This document shows, piece after piece, positions 1 to 5,760 of a stretch of DNA of 16,192 nucleotides (within the stretch, counting starts at the first letter, position 1; every line of letters starts with the position of its first letter). Made by a program: the position numbers and the translations under genes. Source of the DNA: DASZZY01 sp036260395. GTDB lineage: Bacteria; Actinomycetota; UBA4738; CALAEC01. The notes beneath the pieces are model-generated. The model was not told the DNA's origin, ran no database searches, and saw nothing but the letters and a program-made list of their open reading frames with translations. The DNA lies in the NCBI GenBank assembly GCA_036260395.1, contig DASZZY010000076.1:1-16192 (forward strand), in the 5' to 3' direction.

Positions 1-768
1 GCCGAGGTCAGGCGCCGCGCGCAGCAGCTCCGCCATCGCTCGGACCGCCACGTCCGGGCCCTTGAGCGACTGCAGCCGTCCGGCGAACAGCACGACCGGC
101 CCCCCGTCCAAGCCGGCTCGGGCCCGGGCCCGGGCGCGGTCCCGCGGGCGGAACAGCCGGGTGTCGACGCCGGGCGGCGCCAGGCGGATCCGCCCCCGGT
201 CGGCCCCGTACAGCTCCTGGAGGTTGGCCGCCTCCGACGGCGTGGGCAGAACCACGAGGTCGGCCTCGCGGAGGACGGCATCCTCACCGAGGATCCGCTC
301 GTCGGGCTCCGGCGGATCGCCGTCCGCCAGGCTGCGGTTCTTGACGCGCGCCAGCGTGTGGAACAGCGCGACGAGGGGGACGCCCCACCGCCGCTTGACG
401 CCCCGGCCGACCAGGCCCGAGATCCAGTAGTGGCTCTGGACGAGGTCGTACCCGCGGCCGTCCGCTCGGGCGAGCATCGCCCCCGCGAAGGGCTCCACGA
501 ACCGCGCCAGCTCGGTCTTGAGCAGGGGCACGGGGGGGCCGGCGGGCACGCGGATCACCCGCGTGGCGGGGCCGATGGCAGCCACGTCGCCGCCGTCGCG
601 GGCGTGGCCGCGCGTGAAGACGTCGACCTCGACGCCGTGGTCGTTCAGGCGCCTGGCCACCTCGCGGACGTAGACGTTCATCCCGCCGGAGTCGCCGGTC
701 CCCGGCTGATCCGTCGGAGAGCTGTGAACGGTGATGACCGCCACCCGAGCCGCGCGCCGCAGCCTCAT
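1..768 (-). CDS. mshA: MshA-type glycosyltransferase, partial (C-terminus outside window)
   Basis: Family-4 (GT-B fold) glycosyltransferase; MshA transfers GlcNAc from UDP-GlcNAc to inositol-3-phosphate, the first committed step of mycothiol synthesis in the cytoplasm. About 256 residues are visible. The start shows the family signature: a beta strand VAVITVHSSP, then QPGTGDSGGMNVYVREVARRL, then VDVFTRG. Further on come the HYWISGLVG stretch and the start of the second Rossmann domain, VVLFAGRLQSLKGPDVAVRAM. The frame runs off the left edge, so the catalytic C-terminal half is unseen. The start chosen is ATG at 768, because a -10-like TACGAT ends 7 nt upstream; ATG at 777 is in frame but lies inside that hexamer, and neither has a Shine-Dalgarno. 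Sucrose-phosphate-synthase-like transferases share this fold, so specificity is likely rather than certain. Confidence 0.85.
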   Translation of the reverse strand, partial: MRLRRAARVAVITVHSSPTDQPGTGDSGGMNVYVREVARRLNDHGVEVDVFTRGHARDGGDVAAIGPATRVIRVPAGPPVPLLKTELARFVEPFAGAMLARADGRGYDLVQSHYWISGLVGRGVKRRWGVPLVALFHTLARVKNRSLADGDPPEPDERILGEDAVLREADLVVLPTPSEAANLQELYGADRGRIRLAPPGVDTRLFRPRDRARARARAGLDGGPVVLFAGRLQSLKGPDVAVRAMAELLRAAPDLG

Positions 769-775
769 CCGCGCC

Positions 776-781
776 ATCGTA
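776..781 (-). promoter_or_regulatory. putative -10 element of mshA (leaderless start)
   Basis: TACGAT on the minus strand is followed by 7 nt and then ATG at 768. A transcript would begin at or next to the start codon. No convincing -35 is seen, so the call rests on the hexamer and its spacing alone. Confidence 0.3.
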
Positions 782-828
782 GGGCCACCGAGGGGATTCT
801 TCCCGCTACGGTGGCGATACAAGCGGAA

Positions 829-855
829 GGACCCGCCCCCCCAGGGGACGGGCCC
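829..855 (-). terminator. GC-rich hairpin after the HbhA-like gene
   Basis: About 18 nt after the stop codon at 874-876 the minus strand reads GGGCCCGTCCCC, a short loop, then GGGGCGGGTCC. This pairs over about 11 positions with one bulge and one G-U pair. The tract after it (TTCCGCTTGTATC) is only partly U-rich, so termination may be weak. It separates the regulator/HbhA-like pair from mshA. Confidence 0.45.
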
Positions 856-873
856 TCGTGCCGCTCGCCGGGG

Positions 874-1161
874 TCAGCTCGCCTTCCGGGCCGGCTTCTG
901 GGCCGGCTCGGCCCCGAGCGCCTTGCGGATGCTCGTGGCCGCGCCCTTGAGCTGGCGGCTGGCCTGCCGCGTGCCCTCGGCCACCCGCTGGGCGGGCTTG
1001 GCGCGACCGACGCGGGCGATCACCTTCTCGCCGCGTCCGGCCAGGTCCTTGTAGGTCCGGGCCGAGGCCTTCCGGGCGCCGTCGACCCAGGTCCTGCCCT
1101 TCTCGAGGGCCAGGTCGCCGGAGCCGACCGCGGCCTGGAAGGCCTTCATCAGGCGGTCCAT
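874..1161 (-). CDS. small basic helical protein, HbhA-like
   Basis: A 95-residue protein of Ala, Lys and Arg with no membrane segment, predicted to be almost all helix. It starts MDRLMKAFQAAVGSGDLALE, contains YKDLAGRGEKVIARV, and ends in a basic Ala/Pro/Lys tail (AEPAQKPARKAS). This order recalls mycobacterial heparin-binding hemagglutinin HbhA: an N-terminal GAADLALE-type stretch, a Y-x-E-L-x-x-RGE segment, and a Lys/Ala/Pro-rich tail. It is about half the length of HbhA. The neighbour just upstream is an HTH regulator like the one that precedes hbhA (Rv0474-Rv0475 in M. tuberculosis), which supports the link. A phasin-like or DNA-binding role is also possible. ATG at 1161 is chosen because GTG at 1170 lies inside the Shine-Dalgarno sequence. 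Confidence 0.75.
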   Translation of the reverse strand: MDRLMKAFQAAVGSGDLALEKGRTWVDGARKASARTYKDLAGRGEKVIARVGRAKPAQRVAEGTRQASRQLKGAATSIRKALGAEPAQKPARKAS

Positions 1162-1166
1162 GTCGT

Positions 1167-1176
1167 TCACCTCCTT
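1167..1176 (-). promoter_or_regulatory. perfect Shine-Dalgarno that fixes the start at 1161
   Basis: The minus strand reads AAGGAGGTGA, fully complementary to the usual 16S rRNA 3' end, then 5 nt, then ATG at 1161. It is the strongest ribosome-binding site in the window. It rules out the in-frame GTG at 1170, which is part of the site, and predicts high translation of the small protein. Confidence 0.85.
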
Positions 1177-1234
1177 CCGGATCGGGATGGGGATTGGTGA
1201 CGGGAGGGCGGAGGGGAGCCGGGTGAGGGCTGGG

Positions 1235-1657
1235 TCAGCCTGCGGACTCCACCCTCCCGCCAGCTCGCGACGAGGGACCGGTCGCCCGGGGCCGTGCGCC
1301 GCCCTTGGGCCGCGCGCGCCTCCGTCGTTCGGTCTCCTCGCGGAAGCTCGAATAGATCTGGATCAGGGCCTGCTTCTGGCGCTCCGTGATCGACGTGTCC
1401 GCCAGGATCGCCGAGGCCAGGTCCTGGTGCCCTCGGCGGTCGTCGAGGATGCCGGCCTTCACGTACAGCGTCTCGGCGGAGATGCGGAGGGCCTTGGCGA
1501 TGGCGCTCAGGATCTCGGCGCTGGGGCGCCGCAGCCCGCGCTCGATCTGGGACAGGTACGGGTTCGAGATCCCGGCCAGCTTGGCCAGGTTGCGCAGCGA
1601 CAGCTGCGCCGCCCTCCGCTGGTCGCGGATGAACCGCCCGACGTCCCGCACCTTCAT
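1235..1657 (-). CDS. XRE/SinR-family HTH transcriptional regulator, Rv0474-like
   Basis: A 140-residue protein. Residues 6-62 form a Cro/C1-type helix-turn-helix: VGRFIRDQRRAAQLSLRNLA, then GISNPYLSQIERGLRRPSAE, then AIAKALRISAETLYV. Residues 63-110 are a helical segment (AGILDD, TSITERQKQALIQIYSSF). The tail from residue 110 is Arg/Gly/Pro-rich and probably disordered. The YLSQIERGLRRPSAE block and the AETLYVKAGIL extension match actinobacterial regulators of the Rv0474 type. The gene lies 73 nt upstream of the HbhA-like gene on the same strand, so it probably controls that gene and itself. ATG at 1657 is preferred because it follows a -10-like TACGGT by 8 nt; the in-frame GTG at 1675 lies upstream of that hexamer. 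Confidence 0.88.
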   Translation of the reverse strand: MKVRDVGRFIRDQRRAAQLSLRNLAKLAGISNPYLSQIERGLRRPSAEILSAIAKALRISAETLYVKAGILDDRRGHQDLASAILADTSITERQKQALIQIYSSFREETERRRRARPKGGARPRATGPSSRAGGRVESAG

Positions 1658-1665
1658 CGAGGCGG

Positions 1666-1695
1666 ACCGTACCACAGGCTGTTCAACAGTAGCAA
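1666..1695 (-). promoter_or_regulatory. promoter of the HTH regulator
   Basis: On the minus strand TTGCTA (1695-1690) is followed by an 18-nt spacer and TACGGT (1671-1666), then 8 nt to ATG 1657. This gives a leaderless or nearly leaderless transcript. The -35 has TTG and the final A of the consensus; the -10 matches TANNNT. Confidence 0.5.
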
Positions 1696-1718
1696 GCAGA
1701 CGACTGTCTCCAGCAAGC
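1679..1718. repeat. inverted and direct repeats in the regulator promoter (likely operator)
   Basis: CTGTTcAACAG at 1679-1689 is a perfect 5-bp inverted repeat between the -35 and -10 elements. AGCAAGC (plus-strand reading) occurs at 1691-1697 and again at 1712-1718, 21 bp apart, which is two helical turns. Between them is AGAC-N4-GTCT. The layout fits cooperative binding of a dimeric repressor to its own promoter. Which repeat is bound is not known. Confidence 0.4.
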
Positions 1719-1729
1719 GCCTCTGGCGT

Positions 1730-2698
1730 TCAGGCCCGCCGAAGGTCGAAGCTCGGCTCGAGGTGGCCGACGACGCGCCCGCCTCCGAGGAGCGGGGGCC
1801 GGGCATGGGGCGCCAGGCCCTCCTCATGGGCCGGCTCGAGGACGCCCAGGAGCCGGAGGGCGTGGAGGATGGCTGGCGCCTGCGCCCTGGCCGACCCGTC
1901 CTCGGCCTTGACGGCGACGCCGAGCCCCGCGCCGGTGATCGCGGCGCACACCAAACCCTCGGCACCGACCTTGACGACCACGCCGGGGACCGCCTTCGCC
2001 ACGTCGGTGCAGACGCGCCCCGCCCCGCCGACGAGGTACGGCTCCGCCCGCATGGCGTCCACCGCGCGGGCCGCGGCCGGCGCGAGGTCCTCGAGCCGCT
2101 CGGGCCGGGCCAGCCGCGCGTAGAGCGTGGCCAGCTCGCGCAGGGCCAGGGCGTGAACCGGCACGCCGCACCCGTCGACGCCGATGGCCCTGGGCTCCCC
2201 GGCCGACCGACGGACCGCGGCCAGGACGGCCCGCTGGACCGGATGCTCGGCCTCGACGTACGAGCCCGGCTCGTAGGCGCGCCGGGCGCACGCCAGCAGC
2301 ATCCCGGCGTGCTTCCCGGAGCAGTTGTGGACCTCGGAGCGGGGATGGGCCGAGGCCGACAGGCGCGGGTCGGCGGGGAGGGCCGGCGGGCACCGGAGGG
2401 CCTCCACCCCGAACCCGCCCTGGGCCAGCAGTCCGCGGACGGCGTCGACGTGCACGGCCTCGCCGCTGTGCGAGGCGCACATCACGGCCAGCTCCGCATC
2501 GGGCAGCTCGTCCCCCGCCAGCGAGAGCGAGACCGCCGCCTGGAGCGGCTTCATGGACGAGCGGGCGAACGCCACCCGGGCCGGGTCGCCGGCCATGGCC
2601 ACCAGCCGGCCGTCGGCGTCCGCCACGGCGACCGAACCGAGGTGCACCGACTCCTCGAGTCCCGAGCGGACGGCGCGAACCAGGGGGACGCCGGCCAC
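1730..2698 (-). CDS. L-asparaginase of the rhizobial (ReAII/ReAV, PF06089) type
   Basis: Predicted to hydrolyse L-asparagine to aspartate and ammonia in the cytoplasm; no signal peptide is seen. The 322-residue length fits this beta-lactamase-like asparaginase family, which is unrelated to the E. coli AnsA/AnsB enzymes. Family motifs in order: FARSSMKPLQ (residues 44-53, with the S47-x-x-K50 pair), CASHSGE (74-80), NCSGKHAGML (125-134) and VDGCGVP (174-180). C126, K129 and C177 correspond to the Cys/Lys/Cys zinc site I recall for the R. etli enzyme, so the protein looks active. The start is GTG 2698, 50 nt after the HD-GYP gene; no Shine-Dalgarno is visible, but TACCCT ends 6 nt upstream. No partner gene explains the context. 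Confidence 0.9.
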   Translation of the reverse strand: MAGVPLVRAVRSGLEESVHLGSVAVADADGRLVAMAGDPARVAFARSSMKPLQAAVSLSLAGDELPDAELAVMCASHSGEAVHVDAVRGLLAQGGFGVEALRCPPALPADPRLSASAHPRSEVHNCSGKHAGMLLACARRAYEPGSYVEAEHPVQRAVLAAVRRSAGEPRAIGVDGCGVPVHALALRELATLYARLARPERLEDLAPAAARAVDAMRAEPYLVGGAGRVCTDVAKAVPGVVVKVGAEGLVCAAITGAGLGVAVKAEDGSARAQAPAILHALRLLGVLEPAHEEGLAPHARPPLLGGGRVVGHLEPSFDLRRA

Positions 2699-2704
2699 GC
2701 CGTG

Positions 2705-2710
2705 AGGGTA
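2705..2710 (-). promoter_or_regulatory. possible -10 element of the asparaginase gene
   Basis: TACCCT on the minus strand ends 6 nt before GTG 2698, in the gap after the HD-GYP stop. No -35 is recognised. It could give a leaderless transcript in addition to read-through from upstream. Confidence 0.25.
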
Positions 2711-2747
2711 CCCGGACGGCGGCCCCGGGACGGAGCCGCGGCGAGCC

Positions 2748-3488
2748 TTACGGCGAGGCGCCCTCCGAGGCGGGCGCCAGGCGCTCGGAGAACTCGCCAG
2801 TGAGCCGCAGGACTCGGTCCTCGGCGAGCACGACGAAGGCCTCGACCACCTCGGGGTCGAAGTGCGTGCCGGAGCACCGGACGATCTCGTCCAGGGCCTC
2901 CTCGGCCGAGCGGGCGGCCCGGTACGGGCGCTCGCTCGTGATCGCGTCGAACGCGTCGACGACCGAGAAGATCCGGGCGGCCAGCGGGATCTGATCGCCC
3001 TTGAGCCCGTGGGGGTAGCCCGACCCGTCGTAGCGCTCGTGGTGGAACCGGATGATGTCCACCGCGTCGCCGAGCATCCGGATCGGCGAGACGATCTGGG
3101 CGCCGAGCACCGGGTGGGTCCGCATCTCGGCCCACTCGGCCGGGCTCAGCGGCCCCGGCTTCATCAGCACGCGCTCGGAGATCCCCACCTTGCCGATGTC
3201 GTGGAGCAGGAACCCGTGGGCGATCTCCGGCCGTTGCGCCAGGTCTGGATCGATGGCCCTCGCCAGGGCCAGCGCGTAGGCCTGGGTCCGGTCGAGGTGC
3301 TGGCGGGTCCCCACGTCCTTGGCCTCCACCAGGAACGCCAGGGTCTCCATCGTGGACAGATAGGACTCGCTCAGCTCCCGCAGCGCCCGCTCGAGGTCGC
3401 GGGCCCGCTCCCGCTCCTGCCGGTAGAGCTCGCGGACGTCGCGGGCGAACGCCATGAGCTGGCCGCGGACGGCGTCCAACTCTGTCAC
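2748..3488 (-). CDS. HD-GYP domain c-di-GMP phosphodiesterase
   Basis: A 246-residue protein predicted to hydrolyse cyclic-di-GMP. Residues 10-45 are a charged heptad-like helix (LYRQERERARDLERALREL), probably a coiled-coil linker. The HD-GYP domain covers about 45-235. Visible metal-site candidates are H64, H96-D97 (LLHDIGKVGI), H125 (MRTHPVLGA), H149-H150 and D178 (SVVDAFDAIT). The signature HHERYDGSGYP lies at 149-159 with GLKGDQIP after it. The catalytic set looks complete. The domain usually carries its own receiver domain, as in RpfG; here the receiver is the separate gene upstream, joined by a GTGA start/stop overlap. GTG 3488 is chosen for that overlap; a longer open frame upstream is only the receiver gene read out of frame. 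Confidence 0.9.
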   Translation of the reverse strand: MTELDAVRGQLMAFARDVRELYRQERERARDLERALRELSESYLSTMETLAFLVEAKDVGTRQHLDRTQAYALALARAIDPDLAQRPEIAHGFLLHDIGKVGISERVLMKPGPLSPAEWAEMRTHPVLGAQIVSPIRMLGDAVDIIRFHHERYDGSGYPHGLKGDQIPLAARIFSVVDAFDAITSERPYRAARSAEEALDEIVRCSGTHFDPEVVEAFVVLAEDRVLRLTGEFSERLAPASEGASP

Positions 3489-3856
3489 GGCCGGCCGTCC
3501 GGGGCCACGCCCACGACCCTGAGGAGCTCGAGGGGCGAGAACGGCTTGCGCAGGTACGCGTCGGCCCCCAGCGAGATCCCCTTCCGCTCGTCCTCGGCCG
3601 ACGTCTTCGCGGTCACCATCACGACCTTCGGCGGATCCGGCTCCGACTTGAGCGCCCGGCAGACGTCGTACCCGTCCATGCCCGGCATCATGATGTCGAG
3701 CAGGACCACGTCGGGACGCAGGCGTGCGGCGGCCTCCAGCCCGGCGCGGCCATCCCCCGCCACCTCGACCTGGCATCCCTCGAAGCCCAGCAACGTCGTG
3801 AGGACCTCCTGTACCGTGGGATCGTCCTCGACGACGAGCACCTTCAGCTGCGCCAT
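3485..3856 (-). CDS. single-domain response regulator (REC)
   Basis: A 123-residue receiver domain with no output domain. Acidic pocket E10, D11, D12 (LVVEDDP); phosphoacceptor D54 (VVLLDIMMPGMDGYD); switch residue T82 (VVMVTAK); K104 (YLRKPFSP). All key residues are present. The stop overlaps the HD-GYP start by 4 bases, so the two proteins are probably made together and may act as a split RpfG-type unit. No histidine kinase is in the window. ATG 3856 is chosen because it gives the standard N-terminus MAQLKVLVVEDD. ATG 3886 is in frame but lies inside a -10-like TACCAT (3885-3890), from which a transcript would start near 3878. Confidence 0.9.
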   Translation of the reverse strand: MAQLKVLVVEDDPTVQEVLTTLLGFEGCQVEVAGDGRAGLEAAARLRPDVVLLDIMMPGMDGYDVCRALKSEPDPPKVVMVTAKTSAEDERKGISLGADAYLRKPFSPLELLRVVGVAPDGRP

Positions 3857-3974
3857 CCCGTTTCCCGCCGCTCGTGGGCCATCCATGGTACGCGCCGCAC
3901 GGCGCTCCGGGAAGGGGAAACGAGGGCCGGCCCGCCCGTCCGGTACGTGCCGGTTCGCCGTGAGCCGACGGCGT

Positions 3975-4511
3975 TCAGGCGGTGGGGTCGCCGAGCTCGG
4001 CGCGGTAGCGGTTCTTCATCTCCTCCTGGAGGCGATCGTGCACCTCCAGGACCCGGGCCCGGGTGTCCGAGACCTTCCGCTCCTCCTCCTCGAGCCGGCC
4101 CAGCGCGGCATCGAGCTCGTCGTCCCCCAGCGAGTCGAGGTTCGACAGGCTCGCATCGGAGATGAGCCGCTCCACCCGGCGGCGGGCCAGCGCGATCTCG
4201 TCGACCGAGACCGCCAGAACGGGGGCCTCGCCGCGGGATGGGCCCTGCGGCCCGTCGGCCAGGATCTCCGCCAGCCGGTCGAGCACCGGCGGCGCCTCCC
4301 CTCCGGCGCTGCGGCGATCGCGCTCCGCGCGGAGGATGTCGCGGCGGCCCTGGAGCAGGCGGCGAACCAGCGAGAGGTACTCCCGCTCGGCGTGCGCCAG
4401 GTCCCGCCGCCGCCGGACCTCGTCCCGGTCCAGCGACCCGAGGTCGGCCGTGAAGTCCTCGGCGAGCACCTGATCGATCCGCCGGCGGCCGCCGGCCATC
4501 GCCTCGCTCAT
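3975..4511 (-). CDS. rsiG: RsiG-like c-di-GMP-binding anti-sigma factor
   Basis: A 178-residue, mostly helical, charged protein. In Streptomyces, RsiG holds sigma WhiG inactive when loaded with c-di-GMP, binding the ligand through E(X)3S(X)2R(X)3Q(X)3D motifs on two antiparallel helices. Here helix A gives S47, R50, Q54, D58 in LSLVRRLLQGRRDIL, with R43 where Glu is expected (E42 and E44 flank it). Helix B gives E144, S148, R151, D159, with L155 in the Gln position. The spacer between the helices (about 65-120) is Pro/Gly-containing, as expected for a hairpin. Such proteins are often labelled 'aerial mycelium formation protein'. Just downstream are a response regulator and a c-di-GMP phosphodiesterase, which agrees with a c-di-GMP role. 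No WhiG-type sigma gene is in the window. ATG 4511 follows GATAAT by 8 nt. Confidence 0.75.
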   Translation of the reverse strand: MSEAMAGGRRRIDQVLAEDFTADLGSLDRDEVRRRRDLAHAEREYLSLVRRLLQGRRDILRAERDRRSAGGEAPPVLDRLAEILADGPQGPSRGEAPVLAVSVDEIALARRRVERLISDASLSNLDSLGDDELDAALGRLEEEERKVSDTRARVLEVHDRLQEEMKNRYRAELGDPTA

Positions 4512-4519
4512 GTTGGCTG

Positions 4520-4525
4520 ATTATC
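4520..4525 (-). promoter_or_regulatory. -10 element of the rsiG-like gene
   Basis: GATAAT (5 of 6 to TATAAT) on the minus strand ends 8 nt before ATG 4511, with no Shine-Dalgarno, so the mRNA is probably leaderless. No -35 is clear; the GC hairpin at 4526-4548 occupies the spacer. Confidence 0.5.
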
Positions 4526-4548
4526 CCCCGCGGCCGCGGCGCGCGGGG
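4526..4548 (-). terminator. GC-only hairpin between the M23 peptidase and rsiG-like genes
   Basis: CCCCGCG and CGCGGGG flank a 9-nt loop, 3 nt after the peptidase stop at 4552. There is no U-tract; GATAAT follows directly. It may slow or end peptidase transcription just before the rsiG-like promoter, but intrinsic termination would be weak. Confidence 0.35.
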
Positions 4549-4551
4549 CCG

Positions 4552-5601
4552 CTAACAGACCGCGGCCACGTACGGCGTCGGGTTCGTGACCACGCCGCCG
4601 GGGTGGTACTCGAAGTGGAGATGCGGCGTGCCGGCGGCGTTCCCGGTGTCCCCGATGTAGCCGATGAGCGTCCCGGCCGAGACCTGGCCGGAGGCGTCGC
4701 TGTAGCCCTGGAGGTGGGCGTAAAACGTTACGTCGCCGTTCGGTCCGTACACGTACGCCTGGATGCCTCCCAGGCTGCTGCTGGAGTGGGTCACGGAGCC
4801 GCTCTGGGCCGCGTACACCGGGGTCCCGTACGGCCCCAGCATGTCGACGCCCTGGTGGGAGCGGCCGCCGGAGCGGGGCGCCCCGTACGTATCGGAGAAG
4901 CTCGTCCCCGGCGCCGGGCAGGCCTGGAGGGCCTGGCCGCGCACCGCGGGGATGCTGCCCGAGCCCCCCGACGCCGCCGCCACCGGCGCCGCGGCGGCGC
5001 GCTCGGCGGCCAGCTCGTCCTCGTACTTCTCCTCGAGCGCGCGGGCCTCGTCGAGCTTGGCGTACAGCACGTCGAGCTCCCGCTCCGCCGCGGCCTCGGC
5101 CTTGGCGTACTCGGCCTCGAGCCGGGCGAGGTCGGCCCGCTGGCGCCGCAGCTCTTCGGCCAGCACGTCGACCCGGGAGGCCAGCGAGGCGTCCTGTTCC
5201 GAGAGCTCGTCGAGGTAGACGAGCCGATCCGACAGCTCGGTCAGCGACTCGGCCGTCAGCAGCAGCTCGAGCGTCGAGGACGTCCCCAGCTGGTACGCCG
5301 CCCGGGCGCGTTCCGCCAGCTGGCCGGCCAGCCCGGACAGGCGTCGCTCCGCGCGGCCCATCGCCTCACGCGTGGCGGCGATGTCCTCGCGCGTCGTGAT
5401 GAGCTTGGCGTGCAGCTCCTCGTACCGGGCCGTGGCCGCGCTGGCCTCCGACTCGAGCTGGGCGAGCCTCCGCCTGGCTGCTTGCAGCTGGTCCTCGGTG
5501 TCGGGGCCCGCGAGGGCCCCTGGGGTGGTCAGGAAGCCGGCGGGGAGGAGGGCGAGGGCCAGGACGATCTTCAGATGTCGCTTGCGTACGGTCAACCGCA
5601 T
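4552..5601 (-). CDS. secreted coiled-coil M23 (LytM-type) peptidase
   Basis: A 349-residue exported protein. Residues 1-32 are a signal peptide: basic start, hydrophobic IVLALALLPAGFL, then Ala-x-Ala-like TPGALAG. Residues 34-205 are a long Ala/Glu/Arg-rich coiled coil, as in EnvC/NlpD-type murein hydrolase activators. After a Gly/Ser linker, 225-349 is the M23 domain with H249-x3-D253 (SHQGVDML), H296 (TFYAHLQGY) and H327-x-H329 (GTPHLHFEY). The metal and catalytic residues are complete, so it should cut peptidoglycan cross-links rather than only activate another enzyme. C228 and the C-terminal C349 flank the domain and could form a disulfide. The start is uncertain: GGAAGG lies directly before ATG 5601 and would be better spaced for TTG at 5595. 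Confidence 0.92.
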   Translation of the reverse strand: MRLTVRKRHLKIVLALALLPAGFLTTPGALAGPDTEDQLQAARRRLAQLESEASAATARYEELHAKLITTREDIAATREAMGRAERRLSGLAGQLAERARAAYQLGTSSTLELLLTAESLTELSDRLVYLDELSEQDASLASRVDVLAEELRRQRADLARLEAEYAKAEAAAERELDVLYAKLDEARALEEKYEDELAAERAAAAPVAAASGGSGSIPAVRGQALQACPAPGTSFSDTYGAPRSGGRSHQGVDMLGPYGTPVYAAQSGSVTHSSSSLGGIQAYVYGPNGDVTFYAHLQGYSDASGQVSAGTLIGYIGDTGNAAGTPHLHFEYHPGGVVTNPTPYVAAVC

Positions 5602-5655
5602 CCCTTCCCGAGTCGCGGTCTCGGTTCGGCCGGTGGCCGGGCAAGTTCGCCGGAA

Positions 5656-5684
5656 ACCCTATCACCGGGTCGGGCGACCATCAA
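5656..5684 (-). promoter_or_regulatory. promoter of the M23 peptidase gene (extended -10)
   Basis: On the minus strand TTGATG (5684-5679) is followed by a 17-nt spacer and TAGGGT (5661-5656), with TGA directly before the hexamer, which is an extended -10. Transcription would begin near 5649, giving a leader of about 48 nt that holds GGGAAGG. It is one of the two best -35/-10 pairs in the window. Confidence 0.65.
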
Positions 5685-5716
5685 CTTTCGAAGGCCGGAG
5701 CGGTCGCCTCGACCGG
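5673..5716 (-). repeat. overlapping inverted repeats upstream of the M23 gene
   Basis: On the minus strand CGGTCG-AGG-CGACCG (5716-5702) is a tight 6-bp inverted repeat. Its right arm is also the left arm of GGCGACC (5708-5702) pairing with GGTCGCC (5679-5673). The two pairings exclude each other. They lie upstream of the predicted transcription start, so they are more likely protein-binding sites or the 3' end of the acyl-CoA synthetase transcript than a leader structure. Confidence 0.35.
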
Positions 5717-5760
5717 GTTTTCCCGATCGCCGCGGCCCGCCCTCCGGCCGCCGCCGACGC

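Noticed and set aside
2748..3776. A longer HD-GYP frame starting at 3776, suggesting a 342-residue protein
   Set aside because: The first 96 residues are the response-regulator gene read in the wrong frame (Gly/Arg/Pro-rich). The GTG at 3488 that overlaps the receiver stop gives a natural N-terminus.
3485..3856. A frameshift splitting a single REC-HD-GYP gene
   Set aside because: The receiver ends naturally after its last helix, and the GTGA overlap is a regular start/stop junction also seen at 7786-7789. Fusion in relatives cannot be excluded without comparison.
4515..4530. A WhiG/FliA-type promoter at the rsiG-like gene (GGGGATAA resembles GCCGATAA)
   Set aside because: Two mismatches in the -10 and no TAAA-type -35 at about 15 nt; the hexamer is better explained as a vegetative GATAAT.
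5602..5760. A c-di-GMP (GEMM) or c-di-AMP (ydaO) riboswitch upstream of the M23 peptidase, as is common for such genes
   Set aside because: Partial resemblance only (CTCCGGCCT, GGGTTTCCGG). The GACGCAAAGCC core of GEMM and the CAGCTAAC core of ydaO are absent, and a good promoter lies inside the candidate region.
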